Below, in pieces: positions 1 to 9,590 of a stretch of DNA of 32,500 nt. The number at the start of each line of letters is the position of its first letter. Within the stretch, counting starts at the first letter, position 1. The notes beneath the pieces are model-generated. The model had not been told where the DNA came from. It saw nothing but the letters and a program-made list of their open reading frames with translations, and did not search any database. Origin of the DNA: Paratrimastix pyriformis. Its lineage: Eukaryota; Preaxostyla; Paratrimastigidae. The DNA is taken from the NCBI GenBank assembly GCA_027972325.1, contig JAPMOS010000185.1:1-32500 (forward strand), in the 5' to 3' direction. A program made the position numbers and the translations under genes.

Positions 1-572
1 GTCGAGGCAGGATAGGTGCTATCTCCTTGTTCTTCATGATAAACACCACACAATGCGGAAAAGTCACAAGTCAAACCCAGGTGAAAGCGCGAAACATCTC
101 AAAAAGTGTCCTGGGTGGAGAACCGGTCAGGATGGACATGGGTCGACCGGTGGTCGATAGGGTTGGTTCGACCGAAAAACCAATCCTAAAATTAAAATCG
201 TATGGTCACGACGGGCAGCGTGTCAATACGTCCATAAATCACAACAAAAATCGGAGAGAGGTCAAGGGGCAAGAACATCGGGCGAAGAAAAAATTTAACA
301 CGCATCGGAAGGGTGAGATTCGGGGTTAACGGCCCGAGATTCGGCAAATCTCCGATCTCAAAACCGTTAAGGTAATTGCGGGCCAACGGTCCATGATCGA
401 ACCGTGAAGTGACCCCGATTTGGGCTCCGGAAGGGGTCCCAGAGAGGTAAAAAAACACGGATGTCGAAATCACAACAGAGCAAAGTTGAAAAATGAGATC
501 TGAAATTCCCGCCCAATTCCAGTGCCAGGGGGCGCTGGACCAGCACAGTGCCTTCGTTTTGGAGTGGTGTTC
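1..572. repeat. Left inverted terminal repeat of the DIRS element
   Basis: This stretch matches the reverse complement of about 5,950-6,540. Shared landmarks are the segment around TTCATGATAAACACCACAC (34 onward), the block around GGTCGACCGGTGGTCGATAG, and the block around GACCAGCACAGTGCCTTCGT near 540-557. Differences are mainly small indels in homopolymers. In DIRS elements these repeats take part in template formation and circularisation. Confidence 0.88.
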
Positions 573-702
573 TCCGTACGAGTCGCGGCAGAGGCGGCCG
601 GTTGAAATGGCGTACAAACCCGTCAGTAGCAGCAGGATGGGTGCGGGTGGTCCAGCGCTCAAGGGAGAAGCAGAAAAATTAAAAACAGCAGACAAGAGGG
701 GC

Positions 703-803
703 ACCTATCCTGCCTCGACTTCGGCTGTCGACTCACTATCCATCGTAAGACTCAGGATAGCAGCCGACAGCCTCCGTCTTCGGCAGTCTAGGTGCTATCA
801 CAT
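703..803. repeat. Internal complementary region (ICR) of the DIRS element
   Basis: 703-720 is the exact reverse complement of positions 1-18, and 735-803 is the near-exact reverse complement of the right tip (about 6,536-6,599). Between them lie about 15 bases that should complement the part of the left tip lying just outside the window. In DIRS-1 the ICR is used to template the end-to-end joined circle. Its preservation here is what identifies the element as DIRS rather than Ngaro. Confidence 0.88.
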
Positions 804-1190
804 GCAGAGAGAGTCGTGGGAGAAAAGCAAAACAGAAAACCACAGCAGCGGCATCTAGTCGGCTGGCCGCAGACAAAAGGAAAAATGAAAATTCCCAGAA
901 AGGCATGCAAAACCAGCATCTAGTCGGCCGGCGGCAGGAAACACAAACATAAAACAGACAAATGAGGCCCGCGCGGCGCGGCTCAAAAGCACTCGCCGGC
1001 GGGCAGGCTGGACGAATCCGCCTCGAGCTCGTCGTTCTCGTCGTCATCAGACGGCCTGGCCCAGAGAGCGCTCCGGCGTCGGCGGCGCGGGCAGAAGGCG
1101 CCCTGCTCGAGCGGCGGCGAGCAGGCGCAGCAGGCGTGCTCGTGGCATCGCCCGAAGGACTCGCCTCATCGGAAACGTCGTCGTCGCATA

Positions 1191-2075
1191 TCACAACGCG
1201 CTGGCGTGGCGGGCAGCCGGGCGGTGACGCGGCGTGGCCGCCGACAGCGAGAGCGACGAAGCAGGCGAGCCTGGCGGCAGGGGCAGGCGGAGGCGCCGGA
1301 CGCACGGCCTGGACGAGATCCGTGGCGGCGAGCGGCGCGGCGGCGCCAGGGGCACGGGGCGGCGGCGGCGGCATGGGGCGAACATCAGGTCGGTGAAGTT
1401 GCTGTCGACGCCCGTCTGCACGTAGTGCTGCGCAAACACTGGCCGAAGCCCAGCGGCCCAGGTGCAGGATCTTGTCGGGCATGACCTCGCGCGCAATGGC
1501 CCAGCTGGCCCCGCCACGGCGGAAGCCGCGGGCCGAGAGGAGCGAGCGATCGCCCCGCCGGCGACGATGACCTCGTTGAGGATGTGGCTGATGGTGGCCG
1601 GCTTGACGCCCTCGTAGGGGCGGCGCAGCTGGATAACGACCCGCGACGGTCCGGGCGGGTCGGGGCGCATGGCGCGCGTGCGGCGGAGCCAGCACTGGTA
1701 GCAGCTCACCGGGTCGAGCAGCGCATCGGCGGCGCGCCAGATGGTGACGGAGGCGCCCTGGGCGGTGTAGTCGTTCTTGAAGCCCAGCAGGCAGACCACC
1801 AGCCGATCGGCGGCCGGCGGCACGGCCACCTGCGCCACGGTGGGCAGGGTCACGTCCGAGGGCCGAAGCAGCGCCAGGAAGGCCAGCAGGGCGACCAGCT
1901 TGGCGCGGAGGCGCTCCAGCGGAAGCGCGTCGTTGGGGCCCCACCGGTGGAAGAGCTCCACCAGCAGGGTGGGCGGCACGGGCAGCCCTTCTGGACGGGC
2001 TGCGTGGTGCGGCGCAGACGGATGGCCTTGCGCAGGCGTCCGTAAGGTGGTCTCGCGCCGGGGAAGGCACCCCAA
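1191..2075 (-). pseudogene. Tyrosine recombinase region of the DIRS element
   Basis: The minus-strand frame includes LVALLAFLALLRPSDVT, where R is the expected first catalytic arginine, then a middle domain ending with VKPATISHILNEVIVAGG. The region then shows the C-terminal signature GRWAS...VFAQHYVQTG, with a likely nucleophile tyrosine near 1,420. YR enzymes of DIRS elements insert a circular DNA copy without making target duplications. Placement downstream of RT-RNase H is as expected. About one or two breaks are seen, consistent with a dead copy. Confidence 0.78.
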
Positions 2076-2229
2076 GCGCGTCGTGAATCAGATTGACCAC
2101 AGTGGCGATGAGCGACAGAGTCGACCGGGGCCGGCAGCTGGCCGGGTAGCCTCGTCGGTGTAGTCGGCCAGCGCTCACGGGCATGGGCACCAGCGGGATG
2201 CCCCGGCGGGCGCAGAACCGTGCCAGGGC

Positions 2230-4170
2230 ACGCAGCCGGTTGGTGAGGCTCTTCTCGGTGGTGGGCTTTACAGCAGCCGAGACAAGTAGCTGGCGACCTT
2301 GGGCGCTCCAATGCTCCGGCCGCCCAGAAATCCTGAAGGCGCAGACGCGCCAGCTGAGGTTCTTCGTCGGCTCCGAGTGGCCGGAAGCAGCCGGGCGGAA
2401 GGCCCGCGGGTCCTGCGGCAGGAGCACGGGCCAGTCCACCGTCAGGGCCAGCAGCAGGGGGCCACCAGGGCTGGCTCGGCCAGACCGGGGCCAGCAGGGT
2501 GCACTCCACGCCGGGCCGGGAGTGCTGCAGGTGGCGCAGGACGCGGTGGATCTGCGAAAGGGGGTTGACCCAGCTGTTCTCGCCGGGCTCCCACCGGGCC
2601 GAAAACGTGTCGGCGCGCAGGGACTGCACATCGCGGTGGCGGCTCTCGTAGCGGGGCACCTGGCGCGTCGCGAAGGTGGCCATGCGGTCGATCGAGTGCG
2701 GGCCCCAGAGCCGGTCCAGCGAGCGGAACAGCGCCGGGTGGAGCATCCAGTCGCTGCGGTCGAAGTCCCGCGAGCTGGTCCGCCGTGGTATTCGTCACGC
2801 CCGCCACGTGCTCGGCCTGCAGGGTAATCCCGTGGCGCGCTGCGAGGCGTGGATGGCCCGGGCGATCCCGTCCAGGGCCTGGTTGAGGCGGCCGAACCCG
2901 TTGAGGTGGGCCACCGTCGTCGCGTTGTCGACCTGGAAGAGCACCGTGCGGCCCCCGCCAGGCTCGGCGTCGCGGCCCAGATGCGCAGGGCGTTGAGCAC
3001 GGCCATGCTCTCGCGCTGGTTGATGGGCGTCTCGCGCATGACGCCCGTCCAGGGGCCCTGGGCTGTCTCGTTGCGCTCCAGCCAGCAGGCCCCAGCCGAT
3101 GTCCGAGGCGTCCGTGGCGCAGGTCAGATCGGCCGGCGCCGGGAGCGGACAGGCCCGTTCCAGCCCTCGAGGCCCTCCAGCCACCAGCGGAGGTCCCCAG
3201 GCCGGCTCGTCCAGCATCACGCAGCAGTGCCAGTTGGGGCTGCTGCGACCACGCGGTAGACGTTGCGCAGGAGAAACTTGGCGGGCGCCACGGCCCGCGA
3301 GACGGACAGGCAGAGGCCCGCCACGTGGGCCACCCGGCGCACGTGGGGCCGCGAGCAGCGCAGCAGCCGGGCGATCTCGTGCCGGATGGTGCGCCGCTTC
3401 TCAGCAGGCACAGTAGCGCACCTGGGGAGCGGTCTCGACCTCGTACCCAGGAACTGCTGCCGCGGGGCGGGCGGATGGCACTTCTCCAGCTTGAGGTTCA
3501 TGCCCGCCTGCTCCATCACGGCCACGAAGCGCGCCCACTCGCGATCGGCCTCGGCCGGCCGACTGGCCACGATGAAGTCGTCGATGTAGGAGAGCATCCG
3601 CAGGCCGCACGAGGGGCCCGGAGGTACTCGCAGAGGGGCCTGAGAAACTTGGTAAAGGCCCACGGCGCACAGGAGAGGCCGAACGGGAGAACCGTGTAGA
3701 CGTAGTAGCGGCCCCGCCAGGCGAATCCCAAGAGCTGCTGGTCGTCGGGGTGAATGCGCAGGTGATGGTAGCCCTCGGAGAGGTCCGCCGTCGAGATGTA
3801 GTCCCCGTCGCGCAGCAGGGGCGCCAGCGTGGTCAGGTCCTCCAGCTTGAAGGCCGGCGCCTGGACGAAGGAGTTGACGAAGCGCATGTCGATGCACAGC
3901 CTCAACTTGCCGTTCTTCTTGGGCGCGCACGTCAGCGGGGAGATGTTGTGCGGCGGCGCCTGGACGGGTCGGATCGCGCCCGTCTCGAGGAGGCGAGCCA
4001 CCTCCTGGTCGACGAAGGAGGCGTGCTCGGGGTGCACGTAGTTGGGCAAATGGGAGCTGCACGGCTTGCAGAGGAGCGGGATGCGGAAGCCGTGCAGGAG
4101 CCAGTTGTGCACGGGGCGGGGCAAGTGGAAATGCTCCTCCCAGAAGGCCCGGAAGGGCGGGAGGGAGGGA
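2230..4170 (-). pseudogene. Reverse transcriptase-RNase H region of the DIRS element
   Basis: RT motifs are plain on the minus strand: APKKNGKLRLCIDMRFVN (motifs 1-2), STADLSEGYHHLRIHP (motif A), VLPFGLSCAPWAFTKF (motif B) and YIDD with the catalytic aspartates at about 3,578-3,589 (motif C). RNase H follows, with TDASDIGWG and FQVDNATTVAHLN near 2,900-3,130. After it comes the DIRS-typical block with IDRMATFATRQVPRYESRHRD and APVWPSQPWW at about 2,450-2,740, which in some DIRS elements is described as methyltransferase-like. The region makes the element's DNA copy from RNA. It is broken more than once. Confidence 0.88.
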
Positions 4171-4335
4171 CGCCCAGTGCTGAAGCGAGCTGGTGGTGGT
4201 GGTGGTGGTGGTGGAGATGCGGCCGGCCCGAGAGCGGGGGATGGTCGCACCGTGGCGGCGGCAGCGGGGAGGGCGGCGGTGATGGTGGTGGAAGGCGGAC
4301 CCGTTGCTGCCGCGGCGCGCGGGCTCTGCGCGCCG

Positions 4336-5810
4336 TTACTGCTCGCCGGCGCCGCCCGACTGCGCCTGCTGGCGCCCGCCGGCGGAGCCGTTGTTGCCGC
4401 CACCATTGTCGAAGCGGCGCCGCTGCGGGAAGCTGCGCTGCTGGCGCTGGGCAAAGTCGTTGAACCGGTCGCCGCCTCGGCCAAACCCGCCGCCATAGCT
4501 GCGCCCGCCGAAGCCGCCGCGGCCACCCGACGAGCGGAAGTCGCGATCCGGCCCCGCCCATGCGACGCCCGCCAGCCTGGCCGCCGCGTTGCTGCTGCTG
4601 CTGGCCGGGCAGGGCGCGCATGCCCTGAGCGAGGCGGATGGCGAAGTCGAGCTGCTGGAGGTTCTGGCCCGTGGCGACCTCGGGAGCGGTGCGGACATAC
4701 TCGTACATGCGGGCCACGTCGGGGGCAAGTGCTGTGTGCACCCAGGCGAGCCGCTTGCGGTCCACGATGGCGGAGGCAATGGAGCGAGCAAAGCAAGAGA
4801 GGGCGGCGCGCAAGTCCTCCTCGGTGCAGGGCAGGCGCGCCAGCCGCTCAAGGTTGAGCGATTCCCGGTGAAGGCGCTGGAGAAAGCGGAATTCAGCCCT
4901 GGACTCGCGGGCAAGGCCCGTGACGGAGCCGAGCTGGGGAAAGTCGCTGGGCACGGCAACGCCCCGGACAAATGCCCGGGCGCGCTCCAGTGCGAGCCTG
5001 TCAGAGGCCTCGCGGTCGCCAGGCTGCTGCTGCGGGTCGGCTGCGTGCCGGAGCTCATCCTCGTCGCCGGCGGCGGCAGCGTCGTCCTCGTCCGCAAATT
5101 CGCCCTCGGCGCCGGCGGCATCATCGTCGCCGCTGGGCGGGTCGGCCTCCCCGGAAAGGGACCGGGAGCAGCCCGGGCGAGCCGCCGGAAGGCTGCGGCG
5201 GCTGGGACTTGGTTGGACGGAACGTTGGTTGCAGTGGCCTGGTCGGGCCGAAAAACGAGCGGAGCAGGCTCATCCGCGGCCGGCACGGCAGCAGCACCAC
5301 CAGCACCCGGGGGGCACCAGCAGCACCGCGGGCAGCAAGGCCGGCCTCCTGGGCGGGAGGCAAGGCCGCGGAGGCAGCAGCTGCGGCCACGAGCAAGGCC
5401 CGCTGCTGCTCGAGAAAGTCCCCAGCGAGGCCTCCATCACGCGCCGGATGTAGAGGTCGAGGCCTTCCTGGGGCTGGGGGGTGACGGCAGAGTGAATCTG
5501 CAGGGCCGGGGTGGGCACAGGGGGCGCGGGGGGCAGCGGGACGGTCCCCTCGGGCCCGCTCTGGGCGGCACCGTCGTCGTCGAGGTCCTGGGATGGTAGC
5601 GGAGCGGTCGCGGTGGCCAGGCCGGACGCGGCCTGCGCGGCGGAAGCAGCCTTGTGGACAGCCGCAGCCGCCTGTAGGGCCTGCGCCGGGCTTGCCGGGC
5701 CACCGGGAGCCGCCCTGACACGCGGGCATCCGTAACCATCAGCCGGTCCAAGAAGGTCGAGCCCGGGCCGCAGTGCCCCTTCCCGCCGAAACGGCACTCG
5801 AAGAGCCACT
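4336..5810 (-). pseudogene. gag-like region of the DIRS element
   Basis: This region is upstream of reverse transcriptase on the minus strand. It holds a proline/alanine-rich part, then a helical part (recognisable words include RESRAEFRFLQRLHRESL and VARMYEYVRTAPEVATG), then a glycine/arginine-rich tail (GRGGFGGRSYGGGFGRGGDR). The layout (helical core, basic RGG-like nucleic-acid-binding tail) fits a Gag-like structural protein, though Gag proteins of DIRS elements are poorly conserved. No single frame covers it, so it is broken, with several breaks. The assignment rests on position and composition. Confidence 0.6.
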
Positions 5811-5949
5811 CGAAGAGCCGTTGGGGGTCGGATTGGGTGTCCCAGGAGTTGGAACCTTGATGTTGATCTTGGGCATCGGAGGGTCTTGAAGTCGATGAGT
5901 AGAGGCCATTGGAGGAGAGTTTCGTTGTTGTTCGGTCGGTAGTCCTTGA

Positions 5950-6599
5950 AAAACGGGTGTTCACCACGAAAAACGAAGGCACTGTGCTGGTCCGGGGCGC
6001 CCCCTTAAGTACTGGAATTGGGCGGGAAATTTCAGATCTCATTTTTCAACTTTGCTCTGTTGTGATTTCGACATCCGTGCTTTTTACCCTCTCTTGGGAC
6101 CCCTTCCGGAGCCCAAATCGGGGTCACTTCACGGTTCGATCATGGACCGTTGGCCCGCAATTACCTTAACGGTTTTCGGAGATCGGAGATTTGCCGAATC
6201 TCGGGCCGTTAACCCCGAATCTCACCCCTTCCGATGCGTGTTAAATTTTTTCTTTTCGCCCGATGTTCTTGGCTCCCTTTGACCTCTCTCTCCGATTTTT
6301 GTTGTGATTTATGGACGCGTATTGGACACGCTGCCCGTCGTGACCATACGATTTTAATTTTAGGATTGGTTTTTTTCGGTCGAACCAACCCTATCGACCA
6401 CCGGTCGACCCATGTCCATCCTGACCGGTTCTCCACCCAGGACACTTTTTTTGAGATGTTTCCAAGTGCTTTCACCTGGGTTTGACTTGTGACTTTTCTG
6501 CATTGTGTGGTGTTTATCATGAAGAACAAGGAGATATAGCACCTAGACTGCCGAAGACGGAGGCTGTCGGCTGCTATCCTGAGTTTTACGATGGATAGT
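5950..6599. repeat. Right inverted terminal repeat and tip of the DIRS element
   Basis: This is the inverted partner of the left repeat, up to about 6,540. It is followed by about 60 bases (6,541-6,599) that have no partner in the left repeat but are complementary to 735-800 of the internal complementary region. For the minus-strand genes this is the upstream side, so it should hold the element's promoter. I see no clear TATA box that I would defend. Confidence 0.85.
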
Positions 6600-6684
6600 C
6601 ACAGCTCCCGAAGGTTTCAATGAAAACGAAGAAGAGAGATTCATGATCAACCATGCGAACCCCAAACATCTCCTCAAGCGGGTC

Positions 6685-6820
6685 GCGAGGAATCATCGAG
6701 ACTCTTCTTCTTCCCAAACCCCCAGGAAAATAGACATCACGTCAGGCAACGCAAAAAGCGGCACTGACCACAAATAGAAAGAAATTCCATGTCAGCTGAC
6801 ACGGATAGTGTACCCTGCCC
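6685..6820 (+). repeat. Direct repeat A1 (left)
   Basis: It runs from GCGAGGAATCATCGAGACTC to GATAGTGTACCCTGCCC. It differs from 13,539-13,674 by one base (aaaaaGcgg against aaaaaAcgg). Beyond the 136-bp core, weaker similarity resumes at AGACGCATCCC (6,841 and 13,729). It lies immediately upstream of the gag-like frame, so it is the likely 5' regulatory end. Confidence 0.88.
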
Positions 6821-6864
6821 TTTGCGTTTCGCACGCTTCAAGACGCATCCCTATTGGGCAAAGA

Positions 6865-7790
6865 ATGGATCAAGCAGATCAACAAGCAACACCACAACAA
6901 CAGACCCAGCAGCAACAGGGGCCCGCCCTTGACCCTGAACATCCGGCCAACCCTGGCCCCCAAACCCAACCTCCTGACCCTGAAGGCGACACTGGAGCGG
7001 AGGGTGACAGCTCTCTGTTGGGTGCAACAAATCCTGAAGAAAAAGAAGGTGAAAGCGATCAAGATCAAGAGGAAGTCGGACAATACTACTTCGATACTCT
7101 CCAACAGATCTATTTCAAACCAACGGCCAAGTTACCGGACATCTTTGCGAAGGAGGCCCCTACAAAAAAGGTGGTGACTCCTCCAACCTTACCAGAAAGA
7201 GAAGCACAGACTTTGCAGATGCTGGGGCTGCAATTCAATCGTCTTCAACACGAAGCACCGACACAAGAGGAATTCGCTCGCGTTGTTCACGTCGGCCGCG
7301 CGTTTCCCAACTTTCGAGACCAAGGCAAGGCCGATCCTGCAGTTGCACCACCAGTGAGTGCCTTACGCCTCATTGATCCAGACCTGCGGAAGGCGGCGAC
7401 TCAACGGGACAGTGCGCTGGCTCGGGCTACAGCAGGGTGTTCTCCGCTATGCGCCCTCTACAGACTCTGGTGGCACTCGCCAACCTTTCGACGGCATCAT
7501 CGCCGTCTGAGCTCTCATTCGAGGCCGCTCGAAACCTTGGCATCCTGGCTCTGGATGCCCTCAAGGAAACGACGAGGACCCTTAGCGACCTCCGCCGGAG
7601 TGAGTGGCGCCCACTGTGCCGTCTGGAGGACGGGACGAAGATGCCCGAGGCCTGCATCATCGAGGCCAGCGAGCTGGAGGCTTTGAAGAACAAAGCCACG
7701 ACGGCCACCGAGGCCAGGAAAAAGCCACTAAACCCGGGTCTGCCCATGGCCTCCTCTGCCACACTGGGTGTGGACACGGGCACTCCCAAA
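6865..7790 (+). pseudogene. gag-like region of the second YR element
   Basis: The frame starts at an ATG at 6,865 (MDQADQQATPQQQTQQQQG) and opens with a Gln/Pro/Glu-rich disordered stretch. A helical part follows (words QYYFDTLQQIYFKPTAKLPD and EREAQTLQMLGLQFNRLQHE), and a second helical segment (EAARNLGILALDALKETTRT) lies in another frame. Position between the left repeat and RT, and a disordered-then-helical layout, fit Gag of YR retroelements. No nucleic-acid-binding knuckle is visible. The region is broken (about one or two breaks). Function is inferred from position. Confidence 0.55.
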
Positions 7791-9590
7791 ACACCAAGTC
7801 AAACAGCACGGACTACCTCTGGGTTATTCCAAAGTCAAGACGGCGCAAGAAAACCCACTTTCTGTCCCCAGAATTTTTGTCTGCCCGCGGGTCCTCCGTT
7901 GGCGCACGCTTTTCGACCAACCTCGTTGGCCTTATCATCACAGAGCCCACAACCAACTGGGGTCACAGAAGGCTCATTGGCATTCAATTCGGGTGCAGCC
8001 CCTTCTTTTCCTCGCTCCGTGGCGTTGTCTTGCCAAGAGACACGTTACAATCAACAAGAAGAAAAGGTGAAGGGTCTGCTGCTCACCAACTCGCACCGCA
8101 CAATGCTGAAATACTCGATACTCATCAGTCTTTGGTCCGGGAAGCCAGTCCTTGTGGTGTTCCACTCGGCACAACCGTGGCTAAACTGGAAACAACTTCT
8201 GCACCAGTTCCACCGGCACCGGACGTATCAGCACCGGTGATCACACCCTCGCAGGCGTCGTCGCCAGCACTCGGAGAGGCAGTCTGTATGAGCCCCACCG
8301 CACAGTCACTCTCACACTCAGAGCAGGACAAGGCAACAAAGCCCGTGGGGCAGTCGGGGCGGGCCTGGGGGTCCAGTCCAGGCTCTGACGGGTCGATGGA
8401 GGGAACATCACCCAGGGAGACTCGCGGCATGGGAACACTACCCACCGGAACCCTCCGCGCGAGGACATTACCCCAGGTGAGGCAGGCACTCACCGGAGAG
8501 ACCCCAAGAGGGGCAGCACACGGTGCTGACGGAAGGACATGCGGAGGCGATCTCGTCGGGCAAACCTGAAACCCTCATGGAGGTCTGCGAGGTTGGGGAC
8601 TCGGAACAGCAACTCACACCCCAGGTTAGCGTCGTCACCTCAGCGGGGCGAGCGTCACCCAAGGAGGTCCCGAACGTGGGGGGCTCCACAGAGACCGGCG
8701 AGAAGGATCCGCCGACCTTGGGCGAGGGGTTTGTGAACCCGAGACGGACCGATACACAGTCAGAGGCGGTCACACTCCCCAATGCGGGGACACGCGGGGA
8801 GGTCTGCGAGGCAGGGTCCCGGAAACACCCACTCACACGTTCCGCTAGCGTTGGCGGTGAAGCTCATGCACCTCAGTGGCGGAGGCAGCGACTCGCGTCC
8901 CCACCACCCCTCCGGTACGGGTGCGGGGGTGGGGGGGACCAGGTGCCCCTGGGGGTGGCGCCGATAAAAGTAACCCCCAAAACGGCCAGATCAAATGGCA
9001 GGGCAAGACCTACCTGGCCCGGGAGTGGGACCAGAGCAAGGGAGGGCGGCAGCAGTCTGTCCAGCACACCTGCACCACCCGTCATGCACTCCCTCACCTC
9101 TACGCCCCGTCTTGTCCCCGCTCTCCCCCCACAACCCCGTCACGGGACCGGAGGAGGGTGCCAAGTCCCGGGAGGGCAGGCACCCAACTCGGGAACCCAC
9201 TCACCCCCCACCCCTCAGGGGAAACTCTGCCTCACCCCATAACACGGCCCAAGGGGGCTCAGCTCGGGGGGAGGGACAGTCCTAACCCCTGGGGGGGAGG
9301 GACCCTTCCTTCTCGGACTGGACCCTCAATGGGACCGGGAGCAGGCCAAACTGCGGCTGCTGGCACAGCACCCACCTCGGGGACCACTGGCAGGCAGGCT
9401 GGCTCGGCACCGGGAGGAGTGGTTGGCCCTCAGACCACCTCGGGAAGTGGCACAGGTGGTATCGGAAGGGTTTCACATCCCGTTCAAGGGACCCCACCCA
9501 ACCCGGGGACGTGGTCCCGGGACCCTTACCACTTGGTGGGGAGGAGAAACTGGGCTTGGAGGCGGTGGTCCAGGAGTACCTTGGGATATC
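7790..9590 (+). other. Pro/Ser/Thr/Gly-rich stretch between gag and RT of the second YR element
   Basis: About 1.8 kb with several overlapping low-complexity frames rich in P, T, S and G. It includes a run of similar sentences such as GGAGGTCTGCGAGG (8,579 and 8,798) and repeated threonine/glycine words. I recognise no domain. It could be a disordered extension of Gag or of the polyprotein, or non-coding leader. Composition alone does not decide. Confidence 0.45.

Larger units (their letters stand above)
1..6599 (-). mobile_element. DIRS-type tyrosine-recombinase retrotransposon, minus strand
   Basis: The sequence shows inverted terminal repeats of roughly 0.57 kb and an internal complementary region at 703-803 that is complementary to the two element tips joined together. 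That is the hallmark of DIRS-1-like elements. Reading on the minus strand, gag-like, reverse transcriptase, RNase H and tyrosine recombinase regions follow each other. The right end at 6,599 is where similarity to the complementary region stops. The same logic predicts about 15 more bases of element to the left of the window. The two terminal repeats differ by only a few per cent, so the insertion looks fairly young. The coding part is broken in several places, so it is a fossil copy. Confidence 0.9.

Noticed and set aside
736-3039. A 767-codon minus-strand frame in the DIRS element
   Set aside because: It crosses RNase H and recombinase territory but mostly in the wrong frame. The GC-rich composition keeps shadow frames open. 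Only the domain pieces named in the features are supported.
4189-4216. (GGT)n run as an independent repeat element
   Set aside because: A short codon repeat (His run on the minus strand) inside the gag/RT area, typical of GC-rich coding drift.
4042-5599. Long plus-strand frames opposite the DIRS gag region
   Set aside because: Low-complexity Ala/Gly/Arg-rich shadows of the minus-strand gag-like region, with no domain.
8125-8836. Minus-strand frames of ~120 codons in the second YR element
   Set aside because: Shadows of the proline/threonine-rich plus-strand region, with no motif and no partner genes.
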